NCBI GenBank assembly: GCA_028386065.3 | Contig: JAKUCV010007841.1 | Coordinates: 92,306 to 156,305 of the forward strand | From: Turnera subulata | Taxonomy: Eukaryota > Streptophyta > Magnoliopsida > Malpighiales > Passifloraceae | Direction of reading: 5' to 3' | DNA: 64,000 nt | Shown here: in pieces, positions 1 to 10,659 of the stretch | Layout: each line of letters starts with the position of its first letter | Numbering within the stretch: the stretch's first letter is position 1 | Program-made: the position numbers and the translations under genes | Notes under the pieces: generated by a model | The model's input: only the letters and a program-made list of their open reading frames with translations | The model's database searches: none | What the model was told of the DNA's origin: nothing

Positions 1-2189
1 CATGTTGTATGGGGAGATGGAATAAAAGTTGATCCCGCCAAAGTTAAAGCTGTTTTGGAATGGGAGCCTCCAAAGAGTGTATTCAAAGTTCGGAGTTTTC
101 TTGGCCTTGCAGGATACTACCGGAGGTTCATCGAGGGACTTTCCTTGATCGCTGGTCCTATGACCAAGCTGTTGAGGAAGGATCAGGCTTTTGTATGGAG
201 TGATGCCTGCCAGAAGAGTTTTGATGAGTTGAAGAAGTTGACCTCAGCATCGGTTTTGACAGTACCTAGACCAGGAGTGGAGTACACATTATTCTGTGAT
301 GCTTCAGGTCTTGGCTAGGGAGCAGTGCTGATGCAAGAAGGTCGGATGATTGCTTATGCTTCGAGACAGTTAAGGCCACATGAGAAGAATTACCCAACAC
401 ATGATCTGGAGATGGCTGCAGTAATCCTTGCTTTGAAGATCTAGCGACATTACTTGTTTCGAGAGAGATGTCGAATTTTCAAAGACCATAAGAGTCTCAA
501 GTACATCATGACTCAGAAGGAACTTAACCCACGACAAAGACGTTGGGTTGAGCTGCTGAATGATTATGATTGTACTATTGAGTACCATCCAGTAAAGGCT
601 AATAATGTAGCTGATGCACTCAGTCGGAGACAATCAGAGGATGCTTCCACTACTTACTCGGTACCCTCACTTATCGAGTTAAGGAAGTTGGGAGTTGACC
701 TGACAGTAGATGACACAGGTGCCTTACTAGCACATATGGATATAAAATCCAACCTGAGAGGATGGATTGTTGAGTTACAAGATGGAGATCCTGTTTTGAT
801 CAAGCTGAAAGAAGGAGTATGCAATGGGAAAGAGGATAAATTTTGCATAGCTGAAGATGGTGCACTGATGTTTGGGAAGCGTTTATGTGTTCCCAATGTC
901 GGTGACCTACAAAGTCAAATTTTGGGAGAGGGACACATGACACCATATGCAATGCATCTTGGAAGCACTAAGATGCATCAAGACCTGAAGAGCCATTATT
1001 GGTGGCCGCGAATAAAGAAGAATGTGGCAGAGTATGTGGCAAAGTGCATTACTTGCCAACAGGTGAAAGCTGAGCATCAAGCTCCAGCAGGTAAAATGAG
1101 ATCATTGATAGTGCCAGAGTGGAAATGGGAGATGATCACCATGGATTTTGTGATTAGATTACCGATGACTAGGAAGCAGCATGATGTTGTTTGGGTTATC
1201 GTTGATCGATTGACAAAATCAGCTCATTTCCTTCCCATTCGGCAGACCGACACTATGGACAAGTTGGCGAGATTGTATGTTGCTGAGATTGTAAGACTAC
1301 ATGGTATTCCTAAGTCTATAGTCTTAGACAGAGATCCCAGATTTACCTCACATTTTTGTAAGAGTTTACAAACAGCATTGGGAACCAAGTTGAGTTTCAA
1401 TACTGCCTTTCATCCACAGACAGAAGAACAGTCAGAAAGGACTATGCAGACATTGGAGGATATGCTAAGGGCTTGTGCACTTAACTTCAGTGGAAGTTGG
1501 GATAAATACTTGCATTTGGCAGAATTTGCATACAACAATGGTTATCATTTTAGCATTGGAATGCCACCATTTGAAGCACTCTATGGAAGGAAGTGTCGGA
1601 GTCCAGTTTGTTGGGATGAAGAAGGACTACGTTTGATCATTGGTCCGAACTTGGTGAAACAAACTGTTGATAAGATTCAGACGTGAGACAGTGCATGAGA
1701 GCTGCCCAAGACCGACAGAAGAGCTACGTCGACAAGCATCGGCGGGAGATGGAGTACAAGGTTGGGGAAAAAGTTTTCCTCTGAGTAGCACCATGGAGAG
1801 GCGTAATCAGGTTTGGGAAGAGAGGGAAGTTGAGTCCCAGATATATCGGACCTTATGAGATCGTGGAAAAGATCTGACCTTTGGCATACAAGTTGTCATT
1901 ACCTGAGGAGCTATCACGCATTCATGACGTGTTCCACGTCTCTATGCTGAGGAGATACCGGTCAGATCCTAGTCATATTGTGACACCAGTAGATGTGGAA
2001 GTGGCAAAGGATCTTACATATACAGAGGTACCAGAGCAGATCCTTGCCCAAGAAGTACGACAATTACGAAACCGTACCATTCCTATGGTAAAGGTTAAAT
2101 GGAGTAAGCATTTTACTAATGAGTCCACATGGGAAGTAGAAGAGCACATGCTGACCCAGTACCCGCATCTCTTCACAGGATTGGAGTGA
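1..2189 (+). pseudogene. Ty3/gypsy pol remnant: RT end, RNase H, integrase, chromodomain-like tail
   Basis: Translation from about position 19 gives the end of the reverse transcriptase ([13 protein letters not shown]), then RNase H ([37 protein letters not shown]). The integrase has a zinc-binding HHCC module ([10 protein letters not shown] to CITCQQVK) and a DDE core ([11 protein letters not shown], and the E of [13 protein letters not shown]). The last part (VPEQILAQEVRQLRNRTIP to STWEVEEHM) resembles the chromodomain-type tail that in this family directs integration. Lesions: in-frame TAG at 316-318 and 442-444, a one-base frameshift near 1678, and further stops near 1781 and 1877; the last 102 codons (1881-2189) are open. 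The product would have been cleaved from a Gag-Pol polyprotein in a virus-like particle. This copy cannot encode a full enzyme. Confidence 0.93.
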
Positions 2190-2207
2190 ATTTCGAGGAC
2201 GAAATTC

Positions 2208-2223
2208 TTTTAAGGGGGTAGAC
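2208..2223 (+). promoter_or_regulatory. Polypurine tract of the gypsy element
   Basis: The purine-rich run aagggggtagac lies directly before the TG that opens the LTR, the expected place for plus-strand DNA priming. The same context (tttcgaggacgaaat, then a purine tract) precedes the 3' LTR of the second element at 11834-11846. Confidence 0.8.
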
Positions 2224-4613
2224 TGTAGCAGCCCGGGTAAAATTTATATTTTTATCGAAACTGTAAAAGGCTTTGTACAGTAATTTACCTTATGAAATCA
2301 ATCTTGGGTAATTAATTTAAGGTAAATCAAGCATTGGATTCCGATATTGAGTATTGTCCCACGTTCAGGATTTTTTTACAAATATTTCGGACCAAGTTGG
2401 CATTTTTCAGGTCCAGAAATTTTTAGAAAAAGTCGAGTATAACCTCGAACGAACGGACCAGAAATAAAGTAAAGGGGGTAAAATAGTTATTTGCTGGTCC
2501 GGACAGTACCCGCTTGATTAAGCAGGTTAATTATACCAGCACATGTCGATCTCGCAGCTGCAATATCAGTTGCATCATCCATCATCTTTATCAGTTTACT
2601 CCAGTTGCACCATGCATGCGGTGTATTTTAACGTAAGCTAATGTCTTCTTTCACACCATTCCTGCACCACTAAATCAACCAAGTCTATAAACTATGCTCT
2701 TCTTGCTTGATCTTACACCAATATACATAGACTATTCCTACAACTAAAAACCCATAACCAGTAAACACAAATCCAGTGCCTTACCTGCAACACACTAACT
2801 AGTGCAACCAAGGAAAAAAAAAAAAGAAAAACAACACCCACACGCCACCGTTTTGAAACAACCGCTGATTACCATTTCTGTTTCTTCTTGCTTCCTTCTT
2901 CCTCCTTCGAACCGACACCACCACCCGGACCACTGCCACCATCCAGTCACCACCGTCGCCGCCCCCTCTTTCCTCTCCTCTCTCGCGTCGCCTTCCTCTT
3001 CCTTCCTCGTCGTCGCTGCAAGACAGCGGTGCCGTCCTCCTCACGCACGACAACCGAGCCGCGTCTCCACCATAGCAGCGACGACCACCAGCAGCCACCA
3101 CGCCTCCATCCTCGCTTCTCCGTCGCCGTCGCCTTGCTCGCGCCTCCCTGTCTTGCCGTCGCCTCGCCTCGCCTCGCCTCGCTTGCTCGTCCTTCCTCGT
3201 CGCGCCGCCGAGCTCGTCTGCACCTAGGTGAGCTTGGGTTGAAGACGACCCGACTGGGTCGGGTTGACCCGACGGGTCTGAGGGTTGATCTGGGTCTGGG
3301 TTAGAGTTAATAGGCTGGTGGTGCTGGGCCTGCCGCATGGGTTTCTGCCTGGGCTGCTACCTAGCCTGGGTTTGAACTCAAATGGTGGGCCGGGCTTAAA
3401 TCTTGGGCCTAGTCTGGAAATAATTTTTTTAAAAAACATAAAGTATAATAACAAATATATATGCAGAGCAATGGTGAATAATTTTTATGGAAAAATATTT
3501 AGGAAAAAGGTATTATCAAGTAAAAATAAACTAGAATAATAATCAGGTTGGATAAAAATATTATGTAGTATTAAATTGTCATTATTAGCATATCATTATT
3601 GTGCATCTTATGTGTATATATTTATTATTTATTATAAGAGCTGATAACGAGCAGTATAACGAGGAACCTGTTGAGGAGTTTCATAACTGATAATCGGCTA
3701 AGGTGAGGATGGATAATCTTTAATATGTTGTCTGTAATACTGTTCTGAGTTGACTGTTGACTGTACTGCTAAGTTGGTTGTTGTTGTTGTGCAACTCTGT
3801 TATTGTCGTTGTTGTTGAATTGATATGATGGACATCTTGAGGAGTTGAATAATTGGAAATTGTGTTAACGACTTAATTATCACGTGGGAAGTAGTGGTAC
3901 GACTTGATGGTTAAAGACTGTTTTTTGGTGTCCATGATCGGGTTATTTAAGCATGTCTATGCTTGGGATGTCTATCCCTGTTTATTATTTGGGATGTCTA
4001 TCCCTGTTGATTATTGGGATATCTATCCCGGGTTCTCTTTTGATCTGGCACAAGGAACATGTTGATAACCTGGTACGACCCTAGCTTGTCCAGTGACGGG
4101 CCCGAATATTAAAATTTAAAAAAGTAAGTTCATTAGTCTTGTTTCAGTGTATTACTTTTTGCCTGTTCCTTTTCCTATTTTGAAGTATTATAGTCGCTTG
4201 CATATTACTGCTTATCCATCATTGTACATTATTGTACCGGTGAGCGTATCGGACTCACCCCTCATCTACATGGTTTCATCACGTAGGACGAGTTGCTCGT
4301 AGTACAGGTACGACGTACGTCCAACTGCTGTATCTTCTTCACTTGACCCGGATCCATACCTCCGCTGCATGTGCATAGAGTCTTTCGCTGCTGTTTTCTT
4401 CACTCTGTCTCTATTGTTGTTCTATATTTTCTGCTGTTGTTGTTGTGTGTTGATGTATGATGATCATAATAAAGGTCCCCATGCTCGGGTGACGAATATT
4501 GTCTGGATTTCTGTTATACTGAATTCTGTTGTATAATTAAAGCCTGTTGTTGTAATAAAAGTAGTTCTGACTTTTATTTACTGTGTCTGGTAAATGCGGG
4601 TCAGGGCGTTTCA
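2224..4613 (+). repeat. 3' LTR of the first gypsy element (2.39 kb)
   Basis: The LTR starts TGTAGCAGCCCGGG after the polypurine tract and ends GGGCGTTTCA at 4613. It contains a C-rich, high-GC block (about 2800-3400) in an otherwise AT-rich sequence, a few copies of the palindrome GGGATGTCTATCCC near 3965-4035, and a conserved stretch around the hairpin GTGAGC...GACTCACCCCTC near 4240, also present in the other long LTRs. ORFs predicted in the GC-rich block occur on both strands and look compositional. Confidence 0.88.
3965..4035. repeat. Short array of GGGATRTCTATCCC palindromes, first LTR
   Basis: Three closely spaced copies of a 14 bp inverted-repeat motif (GGGATGTCTATCCC twice, GGGATATCTATCCC once). 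The longer LTRs of the second element carry about nine copies at the equivalent place. Confidence 0.8.
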
Positions 4614-5122
4614 AAGATTCGTTCATATATATTAAACATTTGCATCAATCTACATTATAAAAAATTATAATAATTCAATAAATTAGTTGGTATGGGAATA
4701 TTATGTACTAAATCTTTCTTTCACTTTATCATGATAAATGATAAGGATATAGTTGATAAATAAACAGTTAACGGTGATAAGGATTTTAAAACATCAAATA
4801 TTTAGGAACAAAACCAAAATTTGTAGAATATCATTCTTTTCGTAAAAGAGGGAATGAATAACATTACACACTTTTTGCGGATGCTAATTCTTAACTCTTT
4901 CAACACTGGATTATCAGTATCAGTCCTTATGGTTAGTTAGTTCACACCGTTAGTATATACATGTCTTCTATTTTTTTTTTCAAAAAAAGAAAATAAAAAT
5001 ATTGTACAGGTAGTGAACTAGAGATATAGTATGCCATTACATTTATGTAAAAGTACATAAACATGTAGCATACATGCAATGACAGAGTTGAGTTTTTCCC
5101 GAAGAAAGCGATTTTCATATTA
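4614..5122. other. AT-rich intergenic sequence
   Basis: No coding sequence, RNA gene or clear repeat was recognised here. It runs from the end of the first LTR to a small MITE. Confidence 0.6.
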
Positions 5123-5409
5123 CTCTCTGTGCCTCAATATAAGATTGTTTAGACTTTGTATTTTATTTCAAAATATAAGAATGTCTGATAGTTTTGAAAA
5201 GCATTAATTATTTTTTTTCCATATTTACCCTTATTCAAATGATTTTGTTTGTTGGGATAATAATAAACGTAGGTTTTATTATTGAGATAATAGAAAAGGA
5301 TAGATTAGTAATATCAATTGCAAAATTTAATGTGATTAGTCTTATTTAATGTTTTTTCCTAATGGCTGTGCAAATACCTTAAAAATCTTATATCGAAGGA
5401 CAGAGGGAG
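5123..5409. mobile_element. Stowaway-like MITE
   Basis: A 287 bp segment begins CTCTCTGTGCCTCAATATAAG and ends with the imperfect reverse complement (CTTATATCGAAGGACAGAGGG-AG). It is flanked by TA at 5121-5122 and 5410-5411. Terminal CTCCCTC-type repeats and a TA target site are the hallmark of Tc1/mariner-derived Stowaway MITEs. It has no coding capacity. Confidence 0.8.
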
Positions 5410-5430
5410 TAGTATATTATACTTAGTAGT

Positions 5431-6350
5431 ACTAGCTCACTTCCCGTAGATTTCACGGGCTTGCTTATTACTTAATTTTTAAAAAATTTAACATTTTAAC
5501 GATTTTAACTATAAAATTTTAAAAATTTATTTAATAATAATATAAATAATGATTAATTTTGCAAAGTTAAACATGGATCTTTGAGAAAAAAAAATAACAA
5601 AATATTAAAAAACAGAAGTAAAAATAAAAAATTAATGAATGGTAACAATAAACATAAAAATACTTAAGAGACTAATTTTAAAGAAATATATATCAGGAAA
5701 ATAAATAAAAATATTATTATTCAAAAAAATTAAATTAGAAAATAGAATATAAATTAGAAAAATAAGTAAAAATAAAAAATTTAATAATCATATAAATATT
5801 AAAAAAAATTATATTTAAACATATATTAATGTGCCCCAAAACAAAAATATATATTAAACAATGAAAGAAAAAACTTAAAATAATTAATTAATAAAAAAAC
5901 ATAAAAAATAAAGGATAATTTCTAAAAATAAAAATCAGGAAAAATTAAAAAAATATTATTATGAAGAAATAATATTAAAATAGAAAATATAAATAAATTG
6001 GAAAAATAAATAAAATAAAATACTCACTAATAATATAAATAATAATTAATTTTGTAAATTTATACCTGCATCATTTTAGTTGATCCATGCTTGGGCCTAC
6101 ATAATTGACCCCTAAAACAAAAAAAAATATTAAACACAAAATAAAAAGTTATAAGAATTAATTAATAATAAAAAAATAAAAACATAAAATGAGTAATTTT
6201 AAAAATAGAAATTATGAAAAGAATAGAAAAATCTGCTATTATTATGAAGAAAAAATTTAATACAAAAAAATAGAATATAAATCTGAAAAATAGATAAAAA
6301 ATATTTAATAGTAAGATAAATAATAATTAATTTTGTAAATTTAAACATGC
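5431..6350 (-). mobile_element. Possible Helitron 3' end with diverged AT-rich array
   Basis: On the minus strand a perfect 5 bp stem-loop (CCCGT, 7 nt loop, ACGGG; 5443-5459) is followed after a few bases by CTAGT (ending at 5431). A hairpin before CTRRT is the signature of a Helitron 3' terminus. Inside, a module like ATAAATAATAATTAATTTTG recurs near 5533, 5780, 6030 and 6310, giving a diverged array with a unit of roughly 250-280 bp. Related sequence resumes after the LTR element at 14938, so that element seems to have landed inside this array. No Rep/helicase coding sequence was seen and the 5' end was not located. Confidence 0.4.
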
Positions 6351-6639
6351 ATAATTGTAGTAAAAGTCTTTTTACAGTGATTTACCGAATGAATTAATCT
6401 TGGGTAATTAATTCAAGGTAAATCGAGCATCGTTTTTTGAAACCAAGGTTTTTCCCGCGCTCGAGATTTTTTTGTGGATTTTTCGGACCTAAGTTGGTAT
6501 TTTTTGGGTCCCGGAATCCTCAGAAAATCACACCGGAAAATAACTAAGGGAGTATTAGTTATCTTCTGGTCCGATTTGGACACGCCTGCATTATTGAGGG
6601 AATAATGCAAGCGGTCCTGTGAACTCGTGAGCGTCTCCT

Positions 6640-7330
6640 GTTTCGCCCGTGTATCCTTCGTTTTTCTGCCTTTTAACAACCCATACTTACCAGCCCTCTT
6701 CCCTGCAGCCAAAACCAGAAAAAGATAGAAAAAAAATAATAAAAAGAACAACACACACACACCACAGAAGCCACCAACCACTCGACACACTTCACGCCTC
6801 CGACCACCCCCACATTCCACCACCCTTCGCCGCCACTGCCATCGTCGAGACCACCACCTGCAAGCCTCACACCGCGCCACCATCTTCCTCCGCACGACCG
6901 CCATGATGCCATCCTCTTCGCGTCAGCCGCCAACCACCGCGACACGCTCCTCCCCGCAAACAACACCACCACACCGACGGCTGCCTCGCCTTGCCACCAA
7001 CGCCTCGCCGCCTTCCCTGGCTGATCGCGTACGCCGCGTCCTCCTTCACGCCGCCCTCGCCTTCCTCTCCGCGTCCGATGACCCACAACAGGCAACAACC
7101 AAGTCGCCATCTCAAGCCCCTGTCGCATCGCCACCACCGCACACGACGCCGCCGCGTCTCGCCCCGTCAGCAGTGCCGCTGTCGCCTCGTGTTGCTGTGC
7201 CGCCTCGTCCAGCGCCGAGCCCGCCTAGGTGTGCAGCCTCGCTCGGGAAGAAGACGACCACAGTGGGCTGTGGCCTGCCGGATCCAAGGCAATGGGCTCG
7301 GACTTGGGCCTGATGTCTTGGAATCGTGGG
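6640..7330. other. GC-rich island inside the LTR
   Basis: This C-rich block has long open frames on both strands (for example 6903-7313 plus and 6673-7137 minus). The same block recurs in the 3' LTR at about 12180-12860, with shifted frames. Peptides are rich in Pro, Ser, Arg and Ala with no recognisable domain. The frames are best explained by base composition; the block may act as promoter or CpG-rich regulatory DNA. Confidence 0.55.
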
Positions 7331-8354
7331 CTTGGCACTAGTGGGTTTAGGTTGAGACTTTTGGGCTTCGTCTGTTTCATTTAATTCAGCCCAGTCCGGT
7401 TTTAATTAAATAAATAATAAATAATAAATATAGTTTACATAAATCATAGTTTTTGGAAAAATAAATATAAAATTATATGAGTATATTTCCTAGAAAGTAA
7501 ATAAATATATTTTATATGATTTTAAGTGAAATAATGATCTTGACATATTATTATAAATTAAGGTAATTATGTTATGGATATATTAATAATAAAACAGTGA
7601 GTATGAGTTATAGTGTTCAGAGAAAATATAAATATGAAATATATGAACATGTTTTACTGGAAAAAAATAAAAATAATAAAATGATAACACTAATATAATT
7701 TTGAGAAAATGTAATTATAATATGATTTCCTTTGAAAAACTATTATAAGAGTAAATAATTTTAGAAAAGGGGTATACATACTATGAAAATATTTGGAAAT
7801 AAATATGGTATCGTATATTCTGAGAAATATTTCACTAAGTATTTGAAAAATAAATAATAATATTTAGTAATTAAATTTTGACAAGAAATATATTTTATGG
7901 AAATAATTTCGAGAAAAATACATATATATGATATAATTCCTAGAAAAATTATATTGTCATTATTTTGGAAGACAAAGTATAATTATTCTATAAAAAAATA
8001 TTTAAAGGAGAATTTTAATTAAAGTATGGTACCGAAATTATATTTGGATATACGTACGGTATAATATTTTCGGTAAAAGATGATAATAAAGGGTATGAAC
8101 CGGGATGGGTTTATTTCGCAGTATTGGCATCATAGTATACCGATTGTGTTTATTTATGTGAGCATATTGTTTTGTTGTATAGGTTATGATATCGGGCAGT
8201 TTCTTGAGGAGCCGACTTGGGACCGGTCATTCTCTTCAGAGCTGAGTAATCGGCCAAGGTGAGGATGGATTTCCTTCAATATGTGCCTATATTACTCGGT
8301 TGTTGTGTTTGATGATTATTGTACTATTGATTGTTGCATTTGCTGTGGTTTGAT

Positions 8355-8775
8355 TCGGGATATCTATCCTAGTGTCTTGATTGGTTTTGGGATGTTTATC
8401 CCCATGATTTGATTTTGGGATGTTTATCCCAGTGCACTGGGTTTTGGTTGTTTATTTCTATGTCTTTCGGTATAAGAATAATAGATTAAATAATAAAATG
8501 TGATAAGGATGTTGATCCTCGGTTTTGGATAGGGATGTCTATCCCGGTATTTTGGTTAGGGATGTTGATCCCCCTATGATTTGGTTTTGAATGATGATAA
8601 TATAATTGTCACGTGGTAAGTAGGGATACGACTCGATGGTTTAAGACTGTTTTGTGGTGGCCATGACCCTGGGTTACTTGTGATAAGCATGTCTATGCTT
8701 TGGGATGTCTATCCCGTGATTATATTTGGGATGTCTATCCCTGGGTTACTATTTTTAGGATGTCGATCCCTGGGC
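8355..8775. repeat. Array of about nine GGGATRTYTATCCC palindromes, 5' LTR
   Basis: The 14 bp self-complementary motif GGGATGTCTATCCC and close variants (GGGATATCTATCC, GGGATGTTTATCCC, GGGATGTTGATCC) recur roughly every 25-60 bp, with a gap in the middle. The array sits upstream of the conserved GAGCACTTCGGACTCACC region and is repeated in the 3' LTR. Confidence 0.85.
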
Positions 8776-9419
8776 TCTCTTGGATTTGGTCTGGCACCCG
8801 AAATATGTTGAGAACCAGGTCTGACCCCTAGCTTATCCGTGACGGGGCCCGAAAAGATAAAATTGGAAATTGGATTTTGTTTAAGTCTTTTTAGTCTTGG
8901 ACCAGTTTTGGGTCGAGTCTTTTGGATTGTTTTATTTTGGCTGTTATGCCTGTGTTTTCGTCCTCGAGTAATTTTAGTGTTGCATGTTGATCGTCTATCT
9001 ATGGTTGTGAGCACTTCGGACTCACCCCTCACCTGCGGGCTTTCATCCCGTAGGTTGAGTTATTTGTGATTCAGGCTTGATGCATTCCAGACAGGCTACA
9101 GCGTTATCCCTTGGACAGGACTCGGATCCATAGTTGCATCATGTGTCGCATACAGTGTCTTTGTGAGTTATTAAGTCTTTCGCTGTGCTATTTATTGCCA
9201 TTGTTGGGCCATTGGGCTGGTTGTCTTATTATTGATGTTACCGAGTTTTGATGACGGTTTCATGTTGGGCCGATGGGCCAGTTTTCTAATGTTTATATTT
9301 TGGGCTGTTAAGCCAGTTTCCTATTGTATACACTGTATGCTGGACTTTGTTTGGTTGGGTCGTTACAGTTCAAGCACGTGTTTACTAGGTACGGTAAATA
9401 CGGGTCGGGGCGTTTCATT

Positions 9420-9437
9420 TTGGTAGCAGAGCGGGCG
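9420..9437 (+). promoter_or_regulatory. Primer-binding site (initiator Met tRNA type)
   Basis: TTGGTAGCAGAGCGGGCG begins a few bases after the 5' LTR. It resembles the TGGTATCAGAGC core complementary to the 3' end of plant initiator methionine tRNA, with one mismatch, and would prime minus-strand DNA synthesis. Confidence 0.75.
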
Positions 9438-9678
9438 TTAGGTCTTGTTGGGTAGTCCTTGTGTATTTGTTGTTATTGTTTGCATAGTTCGCTCCATTTG
9501 TTTATTATTTTATATCATTTAGTTAGTGCATTATGGTTCCAGTCAAGGGACGCCAACTGTGGCAGAACAAAAACATAAGAAGTAATTGATGCCATAAATA
9601 AGCGGAAACATAAATATTATTAATATTGCTAATATTATTATTACATTGATATTTTATATATAAAAAAAACAACAACAT

Positions 9679-10029
9679 TCATCTTCTCGGAACAACGTTG
9701 ACCCTGAAGCTATTGGGGTCATTGTTGAAGTTGACCTTGATGCTGTCGTTCCACGAGAACCACATACCGCCTGCATTGTTTTGACCAGGAAGCTCGAACC
9801 GGTTTGCTAGAGGGAACCGAAGTGGGATGACACCGTGATCGTCTTCGGGCTGCCAATGGGTCTCTGTGAGAAGAAGCATGTTGGGCTTGTACTGGTTCTT
9901 CAGGTCCCTCAGGGTACGCGAGAACTCCTGGGAACGCCCACCGATTCCTCTGCAGTTCCACACCAGTAGTCGGGCCTTTGGCCAAGTTGTGGGTAACCGA
10001 GTGACTCTGGGCATGCTTTGGGCAGTCAT
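9679..10029 (-). CDS. Antisense ORF: endonuclease/exonuclease/phosphatase-like fragment
   Basis: A 116-codon minus-strand frame. Residues about 19-60 (ARLLVWNCRGIGG, then MLLLTETHW) match the start of the endonuclease/exonuclease/phosphatase fold as used by LINE ORF2 proteins. The later catalytic His and Asp motifs are absent, so it is a fragment or a derived protein and probably has no nuclease activity. It lies in the same reading frame as the ORF at 10036-10362, separated by one TAG and two codons. The pair could be one interrupted gene. It lies antisense inside a gypsy-type element. Whether it is expressed is not known. Confidence 0.55.
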   Translation of the reverse strand: MTAQSMPRVTRLPTTWPKARLLVWNCRGIGGRSQEFSRTLRDLKNQYKPNMLLLTETHWQPEDDHGVIPLRFPLANRFELPGQNNAGGMWFSWNDSIKVNFNNDPNSFRVNVVPRR

Positions 10030-10035
10030 CGAGAG

Positions 10036-10362
10036 CTAGTAGTAGGTACCTTGGTCCGAAAAATGGCAAGTGGGCTCTAGGTTGAACTCCTGGAGTCTTT
10101 CAGAGATGAAAAACATGACGGAATTGGCCGAGCCGTAGAAGGAGGTCCTCAGGGTACCTTGGTCCTCCAGGAAGAACGTCTCTTCCATGGGAGTGACGAA
10201 GAATCTGGAGGAGTAGAGTTCGTCGACAAAGACCAGACGGGGCATCCTGCCGAGCTCGTTCGGTAGCTCCTCTGGACGCTCGTTGATCATGCTGTAGGCC
10301 AGCCGGTTTCTTCTGCCTAGGGACGCACCTTCAACGAAGAAGATGGATGATGGAGCAGGCAT
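10036..10362 (-). CDS. Antisense ORF of unknown function (108 aa)
   Basis: I do not recognise this protein. It starts MPAPSSIFFVEG, is rich in Phe, Glu and Arg, and has no signal peptide or membrane segment. A TATA box (TATAAAAG, 10478-10485) lies about 120 bp upstream of the ATG, followed by an A-rich leader with the ACAAAACACATTCAG style typical of plant 5' UTRs. The stop is TAG (10036-10038), and six bases later, in the same frame, the ATG of the endonuclease-like ORF begins. Higher GC than the surrounding LTR suggests material captured from elsewhere. Confidence 0.45.
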   Translation of the reverse strand: MPAPSSIFFVEGASLGRRNRLAYSMINERPEELPNELGRMPRLVFVDELYSSRFFVTPMEETFFLEDQGTLRTSFYGSANSVMFFISERLQEFNLEPTCHFSDQGTYY

Positions 10363-10477
10363 TCTGTCTGGGCGAGTTATGTGTTTTCTCTGAATGTGTT
10401 TTGTGTTTAGTTTTTCTAAACGTGTTTCACAAAGCTTGCTTTTAAATGCTTTTGATGATTTGCCTCCACTGCACTGT

Positions 10478-10485
10478 CTTTTATA
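10478..10485 (-). promoter_or_regulatory. TATA box for the antisense ORF pair
   Basis: The minus strand reads GAGTATAAAAGACAG, a good plant TATA context, at a suitable distance (about 120 bp) from the ATG at 10362. A TGACGTCA motif, the core of as-1/bZIP sites, lies further upstream near 10925-10932. Functional use is inferred only. Confidence 0.5.
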
Positions 10486-10659
10486 CTCTTATGGGGAGCT
10501 TGATTACCGTTTTCGATCTTCAAGATTTTGCTTTTTGAAAATTTTGCCGTTGCCTCATTTATTACTTCATCACTTTATACGTTTTTCGGGCTGCAAACGC
10601 AAGTGTTTTTCAGCTCTTTTCCATCTCACGATTTTCTAACACCCTGGCTACCTTGGCGT

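Larger units (their letters stand above)
1..4613 (+). mobile_element. Ty3/gypsy chromovirus-type retrotransposon, 3' part
   Basis: The window opens inside the pol region of an LTR retrotransposon, so its 5' LTR, gag and protease lie outside. The order reverse transcriptase end, RNase H, integrase, then a chromodomain-like tail is that of Ty3/gypsy chromoviruses (Tekay/Del-like). A polypurine tract and one complete LTR follow. The terminal sequences (TGTAGCAGCCCGGGT and GGGTCAGGGCGTTTCA) are shared with the element at 6356-14932 and the mini-LTR at 44775, so all three belong to one LTR family. Several stops and a frameshift make this copy inactive. Confidence 0.92.
6356..9417 (+). repeat. 5' LTR of the non-autonomous element
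   Basis: The LTR starts TGTAG directly after ATAAT and ends GGGTCGGGGCGTTTCA at 9417. Compared with the 3' LTR, about 36 bp are missing just after the first five bases; the lost part is the CCCGGGTAAAAAT...ATTTTTACCGGG inverted repeat. The rest aligns along its whole length, with small indels. It contains a GC-rich block (about 6780-7330), a long AT-rich stretch, a palindrome array, and the conserved GAGCACTTCGGACTCACC region near 9010. Confidence 0.9.

Noticed and set aside
2799..3338. Overlapping ORFs of 60-179 codons on both strands in the first LTR
   Set aside because: They lie in a GC-rich block of an LTR, overlap on both strands, have low-complexity Arg/Pro/Ser composition and no domain; best explained by base composition.
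6413..7341. ORFs of 85-163 codons in the 5' LTR, repeated at 11940-12861 in the 3' LTR
   Set aside because: The frames are not kept between the two LTR copies and overlap antisense to each other, so they are not a conserved gene.
8709..9069. Conserved small ORFs in both LTRs (107 aa minus, 76 aa plus)
   Set aside because: Both copies are simply LTR duplicates and the frames overlap the palindrome array and the hairpin region; no domain is recognisable.
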